DNA of 49,384 bases. Origin: Ophiostoma sp. CBS 140.51 (lineage: Eukaryota; Ascomycota; Sordariomycetes; Ophiostomatales; Ophiostomataceae). Both the position numbers and the translations under genes were made by a program. The notes beneath the pieces are model-generated. The model made no database searches. It saw nothing but the letters and a program-made list of their open reading frames with translations, and was not told where the DNA came from. Shown here one piece after another: positions 8,590-20,783 of the stretch. The stretch is from positions 1 through 49,384 of the forward strand of contig JANSLP010000250.1 of NCBI GenBank assembly GCA_029298735.1. Direction: 5' to 3'. Each line of letters begins with the position of its first letter. The stretch's first letter is position 1.

Positions 8590-9732
8590 TCATGGTCGCG
8601 CCTCTCTCTCCACATGTCGCAGCTGCAGCCGACAGATGTGGATGGGCACCGCGTCATTGTAAAACGGTCCCGTCTGGTCTGCTCGTGGCGGCACAGGGAA
8701 CGCGACGTCCTCGACCTCGAATGCTTCGGCTGCCAGCTGGGTGAACGTCTCAAACGTCTTTTTGTTGCGTTCCGTGGCGGCAATTATCACCGTCTTTTTC
8801 TTCGCGTCTCCATCTTCACCTCCACGCTGATCCAGACACCACTTGATGGTAGCCAGCAGATCCAGCATGTCGCGCGCGTCAAAAGTAATGTCAGCACCCA
8901 GGATTGTGTCGAAGCCGTCTTCCGACCAATCTGTTGGCGGCGATGGTCCCCAGTACAGTTCTCTTGGTTCTACAACGTCTTGTCCTAGTTGATTCAGCTC
9001 CAGGTTGGCCGGCAACCCCTCAACAACCTCAGGCGACCCGTCGGTGGCCATGCATGAGGTGGCTCCCAAGTGCTTTGCACACAGGACAGCGACGTATCCC
9101 GTGCCTGCACCGAGTTCCAGCACACGCTTCCCACGGACGACGTCGCGGTTCTCACACAGGTAGGCGCCGAGATGCAGGGCGGCTTCCCAGGTGCGGATGC
9201 CGGTAGTGCCTGCTGCGGCGATGGTGGCTCTATTCTCGAGGAGGGTAATAGTAGGACTGTCGGAGTTCGTTGTTTGGTTTCCTTCGAGAGAAGACACATA
9301 GTAGACAACCTTGTTCTTCTTGACGGCGTTGGAGAGTGCTGTCGCTTGGGACCCGCTGGCTCGCGAGTTGGCCAGGCATTCCATCAAATTGTCGGAGACG
9401 CCCTAGAATGTCAGCAGGCGTAGCAGGCTATTTTGTGTAATACTGTGGCGTCTTACATGTTCATCCCAGTCGGTGATGCTGTCTTCAATCTTGCCGACCA
9501 GCGCTTTGAGCACTCTCAAAGAGTAGGCCGGCGTCAATGGTGACTCGCCATCTTGGGAGTCGGAATCGGGCGCAAATAGTTGTGTGTAGAGATATTCCTG
9601 GACGTCGTCTTGCTCCAGCAGTTCTGGACCAGGAAAGTCGGGCGAAGGCTCAGCCTGCAAGCATTGCCGGCAGAAGCGCTGCACGGCGGGTGCCAGACTT
9701 GTCATGGGTACTGTGGGTGCATCGTTGTCCAT
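8590..9732 (-). CDS. EFM3: EF2 protein-lysine N-methyltransferase (FAM86/EFM3 family)
   Basis: A class I S-adenosylmethionine-dependent methyltransferase. Yeast Efm3 and human FAM86A (EEF2KMT) methylate a lysine of elongation factor 2 in the cytosol. Exons are 9732-9457 and 9402-8590, with a 54-bp intron GTAAGA...CTAG; the protein has 362 residues. Residues 1-95 include the FAM86-type helical N-terminus (YSLRVLKALVGKIEDSITDWDEH). The linker TITLLENRATIAAAGTTGIR precedes the SAM motif I VLELGAGTGY at 186-195. The acidic post-motif LGADITFD is at 260-267. The C-terminus has PFYNDAVPIHICRL, typical of the family. Assignment to EFM3 rather than a sister family rests on the N-terminal helix region and the ENR...GTTG segment. 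Confidence 0.88.
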
Positions 9733-10168
9733 GAGAGTGTGGACTGTTGACTATGTCGTCGGTTCGGAGAATGGAACGGAAAGTCGTCGGATCGGATTGC
9801 GACACGGCACAAGCTCCTTCTCTTGCAAGCTCCAAAACGAGTCGAATTATTGCATTGGCAGCGGCGTTCATTGGCCCGAAAATGGGGTCTTCGACTTTTT
9901 TGGATGGTGGGGTGCGCAGCCAATGACATCATTGCATGGGAGCACTACTGTAAATACGTGGGTTCTGACAGGAGACAGCTTCAAAGTCGAGACAGTCAAT
10001 GGATTGAATATACTGAAGAAGTCGAAACTTTTGTTTCAAGAAATCGAAGAGAAAGAAACTGCTTGTGCTCTGTAGACAAAGGTATTAAATTGAGGCTTTT
10101 TGCCCCTCTAGAAAAAGGAGAGACGACGTTAAAAATAGACAGAAAGAAAACTCCGTACAAACATCCGC
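9733..10168. other. EFM3 promoter and PMI 3' end
   Basis: 436 bp between tandem minus-strand genes. An AT-rich stretch at 10000-10160 fits the PMI 3' end. I see no further feature. Confidence 0.45.
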
Positions 10169-11557
10169 CTAAGCGCCATTGGCACCATTAGCAGCTGCTG
10201 CGTTGCCGTCGCTGTCAATCTCGCAAAAGGCAAGGAAGGTGATAAATTCCTCGCCGTCATTCAGGCTCTTAGCCTCCAGCACGGCCTCGGCCGTCGCGCC
10301 CACAAAGTACACATAGCCCTCCTCGACCTGCTCGACCTTGGGGCCCACGGAAATCGTGCCGCGGCCGCCGGTGCAAATGATAATGCTGGGGCCCTCCAGC
10401 GGATCGAGCGTGGCCTTGCTACCGTTGCTCTTGAGGGCGGTGCGGACGACGCTAAACTCCTCGATCGGCGGGTCGTACAGAATGCTTTCCGACCCAGAAC
10501 TGTAGGCGGGGCGGTTGAGCGTGGCATAGGGATAATCGACGGGGCTCATCTTTTGCTCGTCAATGGGAGCGTAGTTGTAGGTGAGCATGGACGTCAGGGT
10601 GTCGACGTCTTTGAACTTGGGCGTGAAGCCGGCACGCACGACATTGTCCGACGCGGCCATGCACTCGATGATATCGCCCGAGATGTAAGCGTGGATGTCG
10701 TCGGCGCACAAGAAAAGCGCCTCGCCGGGCTGGAGGGTGACGTAGTTGAGGAAGAAGAGGTTGAACAAGCCGTAGTCGACGCCAAACTGGCCGTACAGCC
10801 GCTGGATGAGCTTGGCCAATGTGGCGCCCGACGACGACTCGACACCGCCGGCAGCAAACTCTTCGTCGGCTGCAGGGCTGTCAACGGCCTCGAGCAGCTT
10901 TGTGGTGGCCGACGCCAGCGCTGTCTGAGGTGCCGACATCAACGCCGAAAACAGCGACTTCAGGGCGTCCTTGTTCTTTTGTGTGGCCTCGGGGCTGTCG
11001 TCCGTCTCGTAGCCAGTCACCGTCTTTTCGAAAGCCGACGCGACGTCCTCGCCGACGAGCTCGCGCAGTGCCGGCACCGTCTTGAGGAAGTGGGCAATCT
11101 CAGCCAACGGACGGAATCCACAGAGACCTTCAAAGGGTGTAATAGCAATGGCCATTTCCGGCTTGTGGTTGTCGTCCGGGTAGTTCTTAGGATCGCGCGC
11201 GTGCAGCTGCTCGGCAAGCTTCTTGTTGGGGTGCGCCTGGATCGAGAGGGCCTTGTTGACGGACAGCACCTTGAAGAGGAAGGGCAGCTTTTGTTGGTAT
11301 TTCTGAGAAATGGTGCTGCCCAGCAGCGCTTGGTTGTCTTGGACGAGATCAAGAAGGTTGCGGCCGGTCTCAACGTCCTTGCTGGGGTTCGACGGGTGCG
11401 TGCCCATCCAGAGCTCGGCGTACGGCTTGTCTTCTTGGACGCTGAAGCCGGAGGCGGGCGTGGCCGACGCATATTGGGCGGCGACGGACTCGGTGCCCTT
11501 TTTGCCCCAGTCGTAGGAGTTGACTCCGCACTGGAGTCGAATCAGTGGAATCTGCAT
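10169..11557 (-). CDS. PMI40: Mannose-6-phosphate isomerase, type I
   Basis: Interconverts fructose-6-phosphate and mannose-6-phosphate, feeding GDP-mannose for N- and O-glycans, mannan and GPI anchors; cytosolic and zinc-dependent. Single exon, 462 residues. The N-terminus LQCGVNSYDWGKKG and the signature FKVLSVNKALSIQAHPNK are diagnostic. The four expected Zn ligands are present: Q107 and H109 (IQAHP), E134 (NHKPEMA) and H289 (ADDIHAY). The active-site region NVVRAGFTPKFKDV follows. The second cupin half ends in an Ala/Asn/Gly-rich tail. The ATG is the first in frame and starts at the conserved N-terminus; the leader just upstream is a strong pyrimidine tract. Confidence 0.97.
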   Translation of the reverse strand: MQIPLIRLQCGVNSYDWGKKGTESVAAQYASATPASGFSVQEDKPYAELWMGTHPSNPSKDVETGRNLLDLVQDNQALLGSTISQKYQQKLPFLFKVLSVNKALSIQAHPNKKLAEQLHARDPKNYPDDNHKPEMAIAITPFEGLCGFRPLAEIAHFLKTVPALRELVGEDVASAFEKTVTGYETDDSPEATQKNKDALKSLFSALMSAPQTALASATTKLLEAVDSPAADEEFAAGGVESSSGATLAKLIQRLYGQFGVDYGLFNLFFLNYVTLQPGEALFLCADDIHAYISGDIIECMAASDNVVRAGFTPKFKDVDTLTSMLTYNYAPIDEQKMSPVDYPYATLNRPAYSSGSESILYDPPIEEFSVVRTALKSNGSKATLDPLEGPSIIICTGGRGTISVGPKVEQVEEGYVYFVGATAEAVLEAKSLNDGEEFITFLAFCEIDSDGNAAAANGANGA

Positions 11558-12429
11558 CGTGATGGTGAGAGGAAAGAAAGGGAGGGAGGTGTTGTCGGTG
11601 TATGCGAAGCTTGTCGAGAATGAAGCAGAAGCTGCAATGGAAGAAAGTGGGCGAGATAGTTTTTGTACGATGCAGGCAGAAGAGAGAAATAGGAAAGAAG
11701 AAGGAAAGGGGAAAGAGGAGGAAGGAGAAGTCTATGATTCGTCTTGTGTGGGAGGTGAGAGCTACAATTGGCAGGTGCGATTGGCTTGTGAGGGGGACAA
11801 GCGGTGGGCAAGCAAGAATGTGAAAGTCCAAGAGCGGGGTGCAGTACAAACAGTACAACAGTGGAAACAGTGCAAGAGCGGCCCAAAAGCAGCCGCCGAT
11901 TCGGTGCATTCCTAGCGGAGTAAGCCACCACAAGCTCCAACCATTGGCCAGTAGTTGCTGGAAGCGGTCTTGTCAGCGGCGGGCAGCAAAACAGAATAGC
12001 GGGCATCGTTCAGGGGAAGCGCTAGTGCTGGGTCAACTTAAGGGCGGTCTGGACTTTTCGTGGAAGAAGCTTCTTTTTTGTTGTTTGATTTTCACGATTT
12101 GCACGATGAATTATTTTGATTCATTTGATTTTATTTTTGCCTCGTCACTCCCTTCAACCTTGGAAGGGAATCTGACAGGAGGGTGTCGCAAGTAAAAAGC
12201 AAATAGATATTACAGTAAAAGAAGAACAGGATGGAAGGCTCAGAAAAAGAAAAGAAAACAAAAATTTATAACAAAACTTCAACAAAATGTTGAAATATAC
12301 TAAAAAAAAAAAAAACCTACAAAACACCAAGAAAATTATAGATTAACCCAAGATGAGAGAAAAGTAACATTGGGTCGAGACTAAAGTACTTCAGCCATCA
12401 AGATAAAAAGAAAGAGAAGTCTACCTGCC
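11558..12429. other. PMI promoter and leader, and 3' region of the Zn2Cys6 gene
   Basis: 872 bp. The minus-strand PMI leader (about 11560-11740) is pyrimidine-rich. From 12180 to 12420 the DNA is A-rich on the plus strand with a poly-A run at 12302-12315, fitting the 3' end of the minus-strand Zn2Cys6 gene. No gene is supported. Confidence 0.5.
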
Positions 12430-14305
12430 TTACATACGATATCCGGATGTGTGTTGGACATGCTGAAGATGGCCGTGATTCCCACTGCAGAGCGTCTCGT
12501 TGCGACTATCGTGGTGCTGTTGAGCATACATGTGTGGCGACGAAGGACGGCTCAAAGGCGGTGCCGCCGGACCGTCAGTTGGGTTGTACACACGGTGCGT
12601 CGTCGGGGTCCCTGTCGAGGAGTTCGCCTTCTGGCCCAGACTCTCCGTTGACGCCGTCTTCTTCTTGTTGCTCTTTTGACGGCTCATGCCCGTACCCAAA
12701 CCAAGACTGCGAGAAAGAGACGTGCTTGGTATCCGTTGCGGTGGCGGCGGTGGCGGCGGGCCAGGCTCATACGTGTAGCTGTCCAGGTACGACGCAGCCG
12801 ACGACGGACCACCACTGCTGCCCTGCAGACCAACATCACGGTCCTGGTCGCTAAAGAGGCCGCCGTCGCTGATGTTGCTGCTGTTGTTACCGCCGCTACT
12901 GCTGCTGGAAGGACCATAGGCCGAGTGATGGTGCTCGACCGGGCTGCTGCGGGTTGAGTAGCCTAGCGATGAGTTGAGCGACGAGACGCGGTCGGCCGAG
13001 TTAGTGAGGTGACTGGTGGTATAGCCCGTGTGGATTGAGTGGTGCGACTGCGGATGAGGCGCTGGACTGGGTGCGGCACTGCGGGCGACAATGTCGGCAG
13101 CGGACTTGCTGGCCATGGAACTGGTAATGGAGGGACCCAGCAAGGGACGGCCCATCGATGGCTCATTCCCCAGCAGACGTTCGATGCCTTCAATAGACGT
13201 GCGGGCCATGCTTGCGTTGAGAGGGGATGTGGCATGGCGGTAGTCGTCAGTGTTGTCGACGGCCGTGGCGAGTCGGTAGACGAGGTTGGTTGTTCCGCTG
13301 GTCGTGTTGGGCAGGCTGCTGGACAGGCCAGATGTGTTGTTGTTGTTGGAGTTGCCGCTGCTGCTGTGGTGAGTGCTGTGGACTGGACTGGGGCCAGGTG
13401 TGTTAGACCCATCCGTGGACTTCGTCGAGACTGTGGGAGGCACCGACAAGGGCGGCGGCGGCATCGTGGGCGACGGCGTATCCGTCGTGTCCGAGGCAGC
13501 GACAACACCAGGCGCCTGCTGCTTTGACCGTGCATCCCATGGCTGGTACGATACCAAATGGCCAGAAGCATCATTCACCACAGCGTACGGGCTGCACGTC
13601 GGGATCGTGTAGTCCACACAATCTTCGCCATAGCCCGCACCCCACGGCGAGCTCATGCTGGAAAAGTACGACTTGTTGGCGTACGGGTACAGACTCGACG
13701 ACCGAAACGGCTCGCCAACGTTGAAGTCGTTGCTGCTGCCACTAGAGCAGGTGCTGTAACTTGACGACGGTGGGTGTTGTTGCGGCGGCGGCGGTGGCGG
13801 CGGCGGTCCCACGGCCGACCGGCTGGCCAGCGCACGCGCAATCACTGGGTTGTAGTTGAACTCGTTGCGGAGGGCCCCCAAGCTGCCAAGACTACCGTAG
13901 TTGCCCATGCTGCTGAGAGCCAAATCGCTCTTGATGGGTGTCTCGCGCGACGACACGCGCAGAAACAGGCACTGCGTCACGCCGGCGTTTTTGCAGTTGG
14001 AGCACGGAATGTTTTGGCCCAGGTCGCCGCTGCACCGAATCTTTCGTTGCCGGCAACGGCCGCACTAAGTTGTTAGCGAGATTCAGAAAATAATATGTCA
14101 AGCGTAGACTTACAGCAACAGCAATGCGTCTCCTGGTCGGGGGCTCGGTGCGGTCGTTTTGGTGCTCGCTCATCAGAGTTCGTGTGTCGGGCTGTGTCGG
14201 CACGTAGACGCGGGCTTCAGCGTATCCGGAGCTGCCGACATAGGGAGAAAAGGCTCGGTTGTGTCGCTTGTCGGTGCCATGATGGCCGTATGTTTGGGAG
14301 ACCAT
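12430..14305 (-). CDS. Zn(II)2Cys6 (Gal4-type) transcription factor
   Basis: Exons are 14305-14114 and 14064-12430, with a 49-bp intron (GTAAGT...CTTAG) that falls exactly before the first zinc cysteine. The protein has 608 residues. The binuclear zinc cluster is CGRCRQRKIRC then SGDLGQNIPC, SNC and C, with cysteines at 65, 68, 75, 85, 88 and 96 (CX2CX6CX9CX2CX7C), preceded by basic TRRRIAVA. The rest is low-complexity: a Pro-8 run, Ser/Asn/Gly-rich tracts and His-rich patches. No fungal-specific middle homology region is obvious. The start at 14305 has a good context (ATCATGG); an in-frame ATG at residue 45 is a weaker alternative. A minimal ATG-TAA sits at 14507-14502 upstream. The regulatory target is unknown. 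Confidence 0.88.
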
Positions 14306-14370
14306 GATGGGACAATGATGGGAGCAAAGCGATATGAATGTAAGGAGGTGGCTAGCGGATGTTTAATTTT

Positions 14371-14412
14371 GATGTTGATGTTGATGTTGATGTCGATGTC
14401 GATGTCGATGTC
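14371..14412. repeat. Hexanucleotide microsatellite GATGTT/GATGTC, seven units
   Basis: Three GATGTT units followed by four GATGTC units, 66 bp upstream of the Zn2Cys6 start, probably in its 5' leader. Its length is likely to vary between strains. Confidence 0.85.
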
Positions 14413-15525
14413 GTTGTTGACAGACGTAATGCTGGCTGAAGGTGAAGCGAGTGGCACCTTTGTGATGGTAGCGACAGTGAAAAAGGCACGAAATGGAAAG
14501 GTTACATATAAGACAGTTTTTAAATTATCGAGGGTCTGATATCGTGTGGTAGCGAGCGACAATATTGTGGATGATTTGTGTCATGGATGCATCTGTTGTT
14601 CTTTTTGATGATGTCCCTCTTGAATGGTTTTAGGCAGACGTTGAACTCAAAGGAATATTTCAAGGATACTAATTTATGAAGTCATATGAAATGAGTGAAG
14701 GAGGAAGAGGAAGGAAGGAGAAAGAGAAAAATAAAAGATATGAAAAGGGGGTAGTAAACTGAGATCCGTTGTAGATTACCAGGGGCCAGCCTTAAATAGA
14801 TAAAGAAAAATAGATGTAGTGAGTGACTGGTGGGAACGAGTGTATGTAAGTGGGCTGGAGATGGAGATGGGGGAAGTGGGCGAGGACGAGGGACAGCGAG
14901 GCGAGGCCCACTGATAGACAGAAAGAAAAGATACAAAGAAAGACAAAAAGAATGAAAGACAGAGGCCGAGTGGAGGAGAGTGGAGCGGTCCACCGAACAA
15001 GAAGTCGGCTTTTGCTTCAGCAACGAGAGACAAGAGACGGGAGGCGAGAGAATGGGAAAGGGAAACGAGAGACGTGCAGAGGGGGGAACGAGAGAGGGGA
15101 GAAGAGAAGGAGAGAGAAAAAAAGAGACAAGAGAAGTCTTTTGTGCTTTTTTGACCTGTCATAAAAATAAACGGCGGTCCTGGGAACGCATTATGAGAAA
15201 ATGAGAAAACGTAGAAGCAGTGCACTTTCGTTGTGCTTTTGCAGATGCTTTGTGCGCCCGTTGCTTGTCAACGGTTTATTTTATGTTTATTTCACGGTTT
15301 TATTTGAAGGTTTTATTTGAAGGTTTACATTGCCCACTTGTTGACTCAGACCGGTAAACGAAAGATAATGAAGACAAAAAGAGAGGACAGGGCTGTCCGG
15401 GGAGGACATAATTTTAGATACACGAGGCAAACTGGCAGCTCATCTGCAGCTCGGAGAAGAAGGAAGAAAAAGAAGAAGGAGACTGAAAAAAGAGGCGTTT
15501 GTGCCTGCAGCAAGGTGTGGTTGTG

Positions 15526-15566
15526 TTTGCAGTCTGCAGTCTGCAGTTTGCATTTACAGTTTGCAG
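15526..15566. repeat. TGCAGTY heptamer array
   Basis: Repeats of TGCAGTC/TGCAGTT with overlapping CTGCAG palindromes at 15534 and 15541, and more CTGCAG at 15505 and 15583, in the gene-free region. Confidence 0.7.
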
Positions 15567-18500
15567 GGACGACGACGACAAGCTGCAGGCAATCCTGGTT
15601 CAGAATCCTGCCGCCTGTATCCAGGGCCAGGTCTGTGGAGACTGTCGACACAGAAAGGAAGAGAGAAGGAAGACAAGGAAGACAAAAGTCTAACAGCGTT
15701 GCAGTCCAGGGGTAGAACGACAGCCAGAGAACAGAAAAGCCAGGGTGAGGCGAATGTAAATGGCAAACCGCCTGCATCAAAACTACAAAATACGTGCATC
15801 ACGTTGAGCTGTCTTGTGCGATGCTGGGCGTTATTGTAAGTCGTCTGTTGCCAGTCGTTGTTGCCAGTGGTCGTTGCGGGGGTACAAAGAGAGCACGGAG
15901 CACAAAGTCTCCATATTGTATAAATAGATGGGGCAGCTCTGTCTGCGGCTGTCTCGTTATGTTTGTTTTCTCAGCAGACCATTTATCCATGCATTTAGTA
16001 CTTTTATTTTCTGTAGTCCTGCTTCTTTACCCCCATCTTTACCGTTTATCTCATTGTATTCGTCTTCCTGTAGCGACCCACCCGTTAACCACGATCTATC
16101 ATTTTGACAGTTCCCGTTGTCTTACACAGCCTGTCGCTTGTTTTCTTTTTTTCCTCCCCCAACTTTGAGTAGTTCGATCTCATTGGCAGGATTGTCGAGA
16201 TTGTCGAGACTGTTAAGACTGGTCTACTTTCTCATTTGGGCCAACGTGTTTCGTGTAGATGGCCGTCCTCTTCTTGTGTTCCCAAGAGTTGACGTTGGTT
16301 GCAGTTATTCGATTAAGTGGTTGTTGGTTCCGTTGATGCGAGTGCACACTTGAACAGTGTCTTTTGATAAACGTCTTCCCAACAGACTAAATGCACCGAG
16401 CCCACAGGCCAGCTCGTGTTTTCTTCTTACTTCAGCCCCCGTAACACAACATAAAAGAGAACGGTGAAACAGCAGGAGGTGAAGATGAAAAGGGAGGATG
16501 AAGGATAAATAAACCAGGAGGAAATAGGAAGAGACGTAAATCTAACCGAAAGAGGGCGACTACATGTCAGAAAATAAATGTGGTTAGCAGGCACAACGAA
16601 ATGCGGAGGCAACTCTTCCCGTAGGTTGCACAGATTCCCGTGTCAGCAGCTGTTTACCATTGATCCCCTGTCCTGGTCGTTTCCCCTTGTCTTTCTTTTT
16701 CTTGTGGTCTTTCCCCTTCTCTTGTATTACAGCGTCAACAGTGTCTTATTTGCCAGTGGAGGCGGCGAGTTGGGAGGCGCTTTTATTTTCCGCAGTGTTT
16801 GTGTCGTGCTTCTTGTTTTCACAGTATTTCTCGTTCTTAAGTGGACATTTCTCGCAAACGGCCACGAAAAGACAAGCGTCTTCTCATGCATTGCTATTTC
16901 GTTTGTGTAGCAGTCCCGCAACCGCGTCCACCCACGTAAAAAAAGAAAAGTCCGTTTCTTGCCAATCATGTCAGTTCTCGCGGACAATTTTACGTTCAGT
17001 CGGTTTGTACGTTTTGTTCTAAAAGTTGAGCAAATATCAAACAAAATTCAAAGCTTGAATACTGGGGTTGTTCTCGGAAAGACATCGAGAAAATGTTTGC
17101 ACCTGCCCCGCATTGCTCGGGGCGACTGTTCTCCACCGACACTTTTTGCTTTCTACTTCGAATAAAACCTCGAAAAGGAAATAAATAAAACACAGCGGAC
17201 AAAATGATGTGCATGACAAGGATCACTAAATCGACCAACAGAGGTCAAACCAACAAGCAGAAACAGGGCATCTTGCCTTCCAACGAAGGGCTCCAGAATT
17301 CTCCAGAACATTAAGTGGCCCCCACTCTGGAGCAAACAGACAAGCCCCGATGCATCTCGGTTTTTTGTCTTTCTGTTGGCCTGGTTGGGCTGGCCATACA
17401 CCAGCCGAAGTCTACTTGATTTGACTTGATTTAACGAGCCAGTGGATTGCAGTGTTTTAAATTAATGGCCGACGAAGAAAATGAGAAGAAGATAAAAATG
17501 AGCAGGCAAAATCAGTCCATAAAAATATGCAAGCAACCGGGCTGTATGTGTCTCTTTCTGTGTTCAGTTTGTTCTGGCAAATTTGGTTGGCTTCAAAGAC
17601 TTGCCTCGCCTGGCCTCCTTGTCTCCTGGCCTTACATCTGGCCAACGGTCAAAAAGAGGGGAACATAGGGAACAGGCAGCGTCTATGTCTGTTGCTGTGT
17701 GCTCACATTTCAGAGCAACAGTTGTGCCCGCTGCTGGTCGTCCACGGCTGATATTAAACTTGTGCGACAACTTCAACGACAGAATGTGGGAGGTCGGGGA
17801 GGCAGGCCACACTGTGATGGCCTATGTTCTTATCGTTTGTCGTCTGTGTCTGGCTGTTTGTTTTTGTGTGTGCACGGAGAATACGGACCGTTGGTGTTGT
17901 TGCTTTCCTGCTGTGGCGAGAGAGAAATGTACGGAGGAGACGCAGGCGACATGTCTCTTTTTGCAAGTCTTTTATCTTTTATCGCCTTGGTTTGATTTCA
18001 CCACGTTTGTATGTCATCAACGGCGGCGGCTGATTCTTGGACAAGTGCGGGCAGGCAAATCTTTTACAGAGCAAACGGAGTGGCCAGGGGTGACCAAACG
18101 AAAGGCTATGATGTAAACGGAGGGGCAAGAAAGTCAATACAAGGATACGAAGACAAGACAAGACAGACAAAAGGCAACAAATACGAATGGGAGAAACAGA
18201 TACGGACTCTATCCCACGGATCTCCAGTTTCTCGCCCCGACGTGTGTTACGTCTTTTTGTTGTCTCCTCTCTCTTTTATCGTCTCGCCTCCTTTATCACT
18301 GTTATCCCTTAAATATTTCGTCTCCTCCCTCTCAATCCCTCTCAGCCTGTCGTTTGCACCATCGCTTCGCCAGAGAAAGAGGGACGAGGGGGACAACGGG
18401 GGAAGACAATCCCTGGTAACGATTCACCCGATGCAGCGTAGCACAAAAGGGGGAAAGGGACAGCAGGAACAAAATGGCTTCTCTTTACCATGTTTGCTCC

Positions 18501-19109
18501 GCCAGCCAATGGATATTGCCTGTCACTTTTTTTTCAGTCTGTCGCTCTTTGATGGTTGTGGCACAAGGCCGACATCAGAAGCCGACACAGACGACACAGA
18601 GTCACCGAACGACACAGACAAACCACAAGACCGATCGACACCCTTTCGCCTTTTGCCTTTCGCCTCTCTCGCCTTCATCGGCCGTCCAACATCATACAGT
18701 TTAAAAAGTGACTGCTCATACTCTACGACGTGAGCTGTGAGTGCATTTCGACATTCAACAAATTCCCCAAGGCTGCCTTCGCTGCAAACGCCTTTCACGT
18801 TCGATCGTATCACATTATCCCATGTCCTTGCTCTCCACTGTCTAATGTCTACTGTCTGTCCTCTTGCCTTCCTCGTGTTCCCATCCATTCTGTCTCTCTT
18901 CCATAAATGCTGCCTCTTCCACACCAGCAGGAAAGACTAGACGAGGGCCTGAACCCTGTCAACACAAATTCCAAGACAAAAAAGACATCAGGCGGCATGG
19001 CAATGGGTGGTATCGTATTAAAGGTGAATAGTAAACAGTAAATAGTACAAAAATGCTTGAAATGTGTTTTACATAGTAAACAATCAAACACAGTGAACTA
19101 GAGAAAGGA

Positions 19110-20783
19110 CTACCGACGTCGGCGGTCTCTATCTCGGTCGCCACCTCGTCCATCTCGTCCTCTGTCTCTGTCTCGTCCACTGTCCCGCCCTCGATCCCTT
19201 CTTGGACTCCGACTTCGGGCATCGTGTCGGGGCTTCTCGTCTCTGTAGCGGTCTTGCCTGTAACGGTCGTCGCGTCGGCTGCGGCTGCCATCTCGTCTTT
19301 CGTGGCGTTCACTGTCGCGTGCACGGCCACGGCCTCGTTCCCTGTCGCGGTCGCGGTCTCTGTCGTCATATCTGTCTCTGTCTCGCCGTTCGCCGCCGCG
19401 GTCTCTCCGCTCGTTGCGGTCACCCCGTCCACCATTGTATCTGTCGTCTGACCTTGATGGTCTCGTAGTTGTGTCCTCTTGTTTTGTAGATGCCTCCTTG
19501 TCGGCAAAAGCCTGGGCGTGCTGCCCACGAATCTCGTCGTCGTTGTGCACCATCCCATACCGCTCGTCACCGTCAACATCGTCCTCGTTGCGGTACTTGC
19601 GCCACTTTTCCAGCTCGCGCACACCGCCCCAGCCGCCGCCACGGCCGCGCGCCTGCTTCTGGCGCTTGGCATTGGTATCGCTCCGCCAGGCATCGCTCAG
19701 TTTGCTGACACTCTGGCTGAAATCGATATGGATGCGGCGGTCGTCAATCAGGACGTCCTGCATTTTGAAGTAGGCAGCCTCGCAGGCGGACTTGTCCTCA
19801 AACTCAATGAACGCGTACTGCAGACTGTCGCCCGTCTTGCGGTCGCGGATGACTTCACAGGACAAGATGGTGCCGAACCGGCTAAAGATGAGCTCGAGGT
19901 CAGAGTCCTGCGTCACAGGGTTCAGTTTGCAGACAAACAGCACGTTCTCGGGCGGCTTGACTTCGGCAAACGGCAGGTCGCCCATCATTTCGAGCGTCAG
20001 CGCTTGGGCACGGGCTTCGCGTTCGCGACGAATCTTTTCGGCGGCAGCGGCTTTATCTTCATCGTCGGCATCGGGGTCGTCCATATCCTTTTGGTCCTCC
20101 TCCCCTAAACGTTGGGTGTCGAGTTGAGCGCGTGATGGCGCTGGTGATTCAGGTGGTTCGACCAGTCCCTCTGGGTCTGGGTAGGGATCGTCCAAAATGG
20201 CCGTGTGCTTGATGCGAATGTCCACCAGAGGATAACCGTTGTCGTCAACAATGGCATTGTTGATACTCTCGAGGACGTCAAAGCCTTCGACGACGCGCGC
20301 AAAGATGGCCGATTTGCCGTCCAAAAAGTCCGTGTCGTCACCCAGGCTCACGATGAACTGGGACGCCGCTAGCCGCACATCCGGATCCGAAGGGTGGGCC
20401 ACAGTGGCCATGCCGACAGTGCCGCGCTCGACATGCTTAAGTTTCGGGTGGAAGAGCGCCGGGAACGTTCGTCGTGCTGGGTCTTTGGACAAAACGCCCC
20501 AGATGCTGGAGCCGCCGTCGGACTGTTTTGACAAGGGACCGAGCGGGTCGCCGGTCTGGAAGGAAAAAGACTTTTGGATCGAATGTACAGGAGAGTAGTT
20601 GTAGTATTTGATCTTGCACAGTTTGAGGAAGCTGTCCAATCGCAGAGTGGTTAGCAAAGAAGACGTAGATGGAAGCTATTCCTTCGGAGTTGGGCAGACT
20701 CACTTTTCGCACAGCTTGGGTGCATAGTCCACCAGCAGGTCGATCACGATGTCGCCCTTACTGGTCTCGAGAAGGACGGACAT
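19110..20783 (-). CDS. cyp6: Cyclophilin-RRM peptidyl-prolyl isomerase (PPIL4 type)
   Basis: A nuclear peptidyl-prolyl cis-trans isomerase linked to pre-mRNA processing. Exons are 20783-20704 and 20631-19110, with a 72-bp intron GTGAGT...GACAG; the protein has 533 residues. The cyclophilin domain spans about 1-165: MSVLLETSKGDIVIDL, CENFLKLCKIKYYN across the junction, then GTVGMATV and SQFIVSLGD. Residues about 220-250 hold the conserved linker KIRREREARAQALTLEMMGD. The RRM spans about 256-331 with RNP2-like LFVCKL and RNP1-like SLQYAFIEF. The C-terminal 110 residues are Arg/Asp/Ser-rich (RD/RS-like), as in splicing factors. The order PPIase-linker-RRM-RS is the PPIL4/Cyp6 architecture. Confidence 0.95.

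Larger units (their letters stand above)
14306..19109. other. Long gene-free region upstream of the Zn2Cys6 gene
   Basis: About 4.8 kb with no open frame resembling a known protein. It lies between two minus-strand genes: upstream of the Zn2Cys6 gene and downstream of CYP6. It contains long purine-rich tracts (14690-15140), a hexanucleotide array (14371-14412), a TGCAGTY array (15526-15566), a duplicated gttttatttgaag unit (15297-15325) and mixed pyrimidine tracts. It may be a long promoter and leader of the transcription factor, or host a non-coding RNA. I could not identify an RNA family. Confidence 0.55.

Noticed and set aside
10553..11623. Long open frame antisense to phosphomannose isomerase
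   Set aside because: Shadow of a strongly coding sense strand; no domain.
18011..18733. 240-codon plus-strand frame in the gene-free region
   Set aside because: Low-complexity, no domain, no plausible leader; likely chance.
14306..19109. Search by eye for telomerase RNA template (CTAACCCTAA) in the long intergenic region
   Set aside because: No template-like string on either strand.
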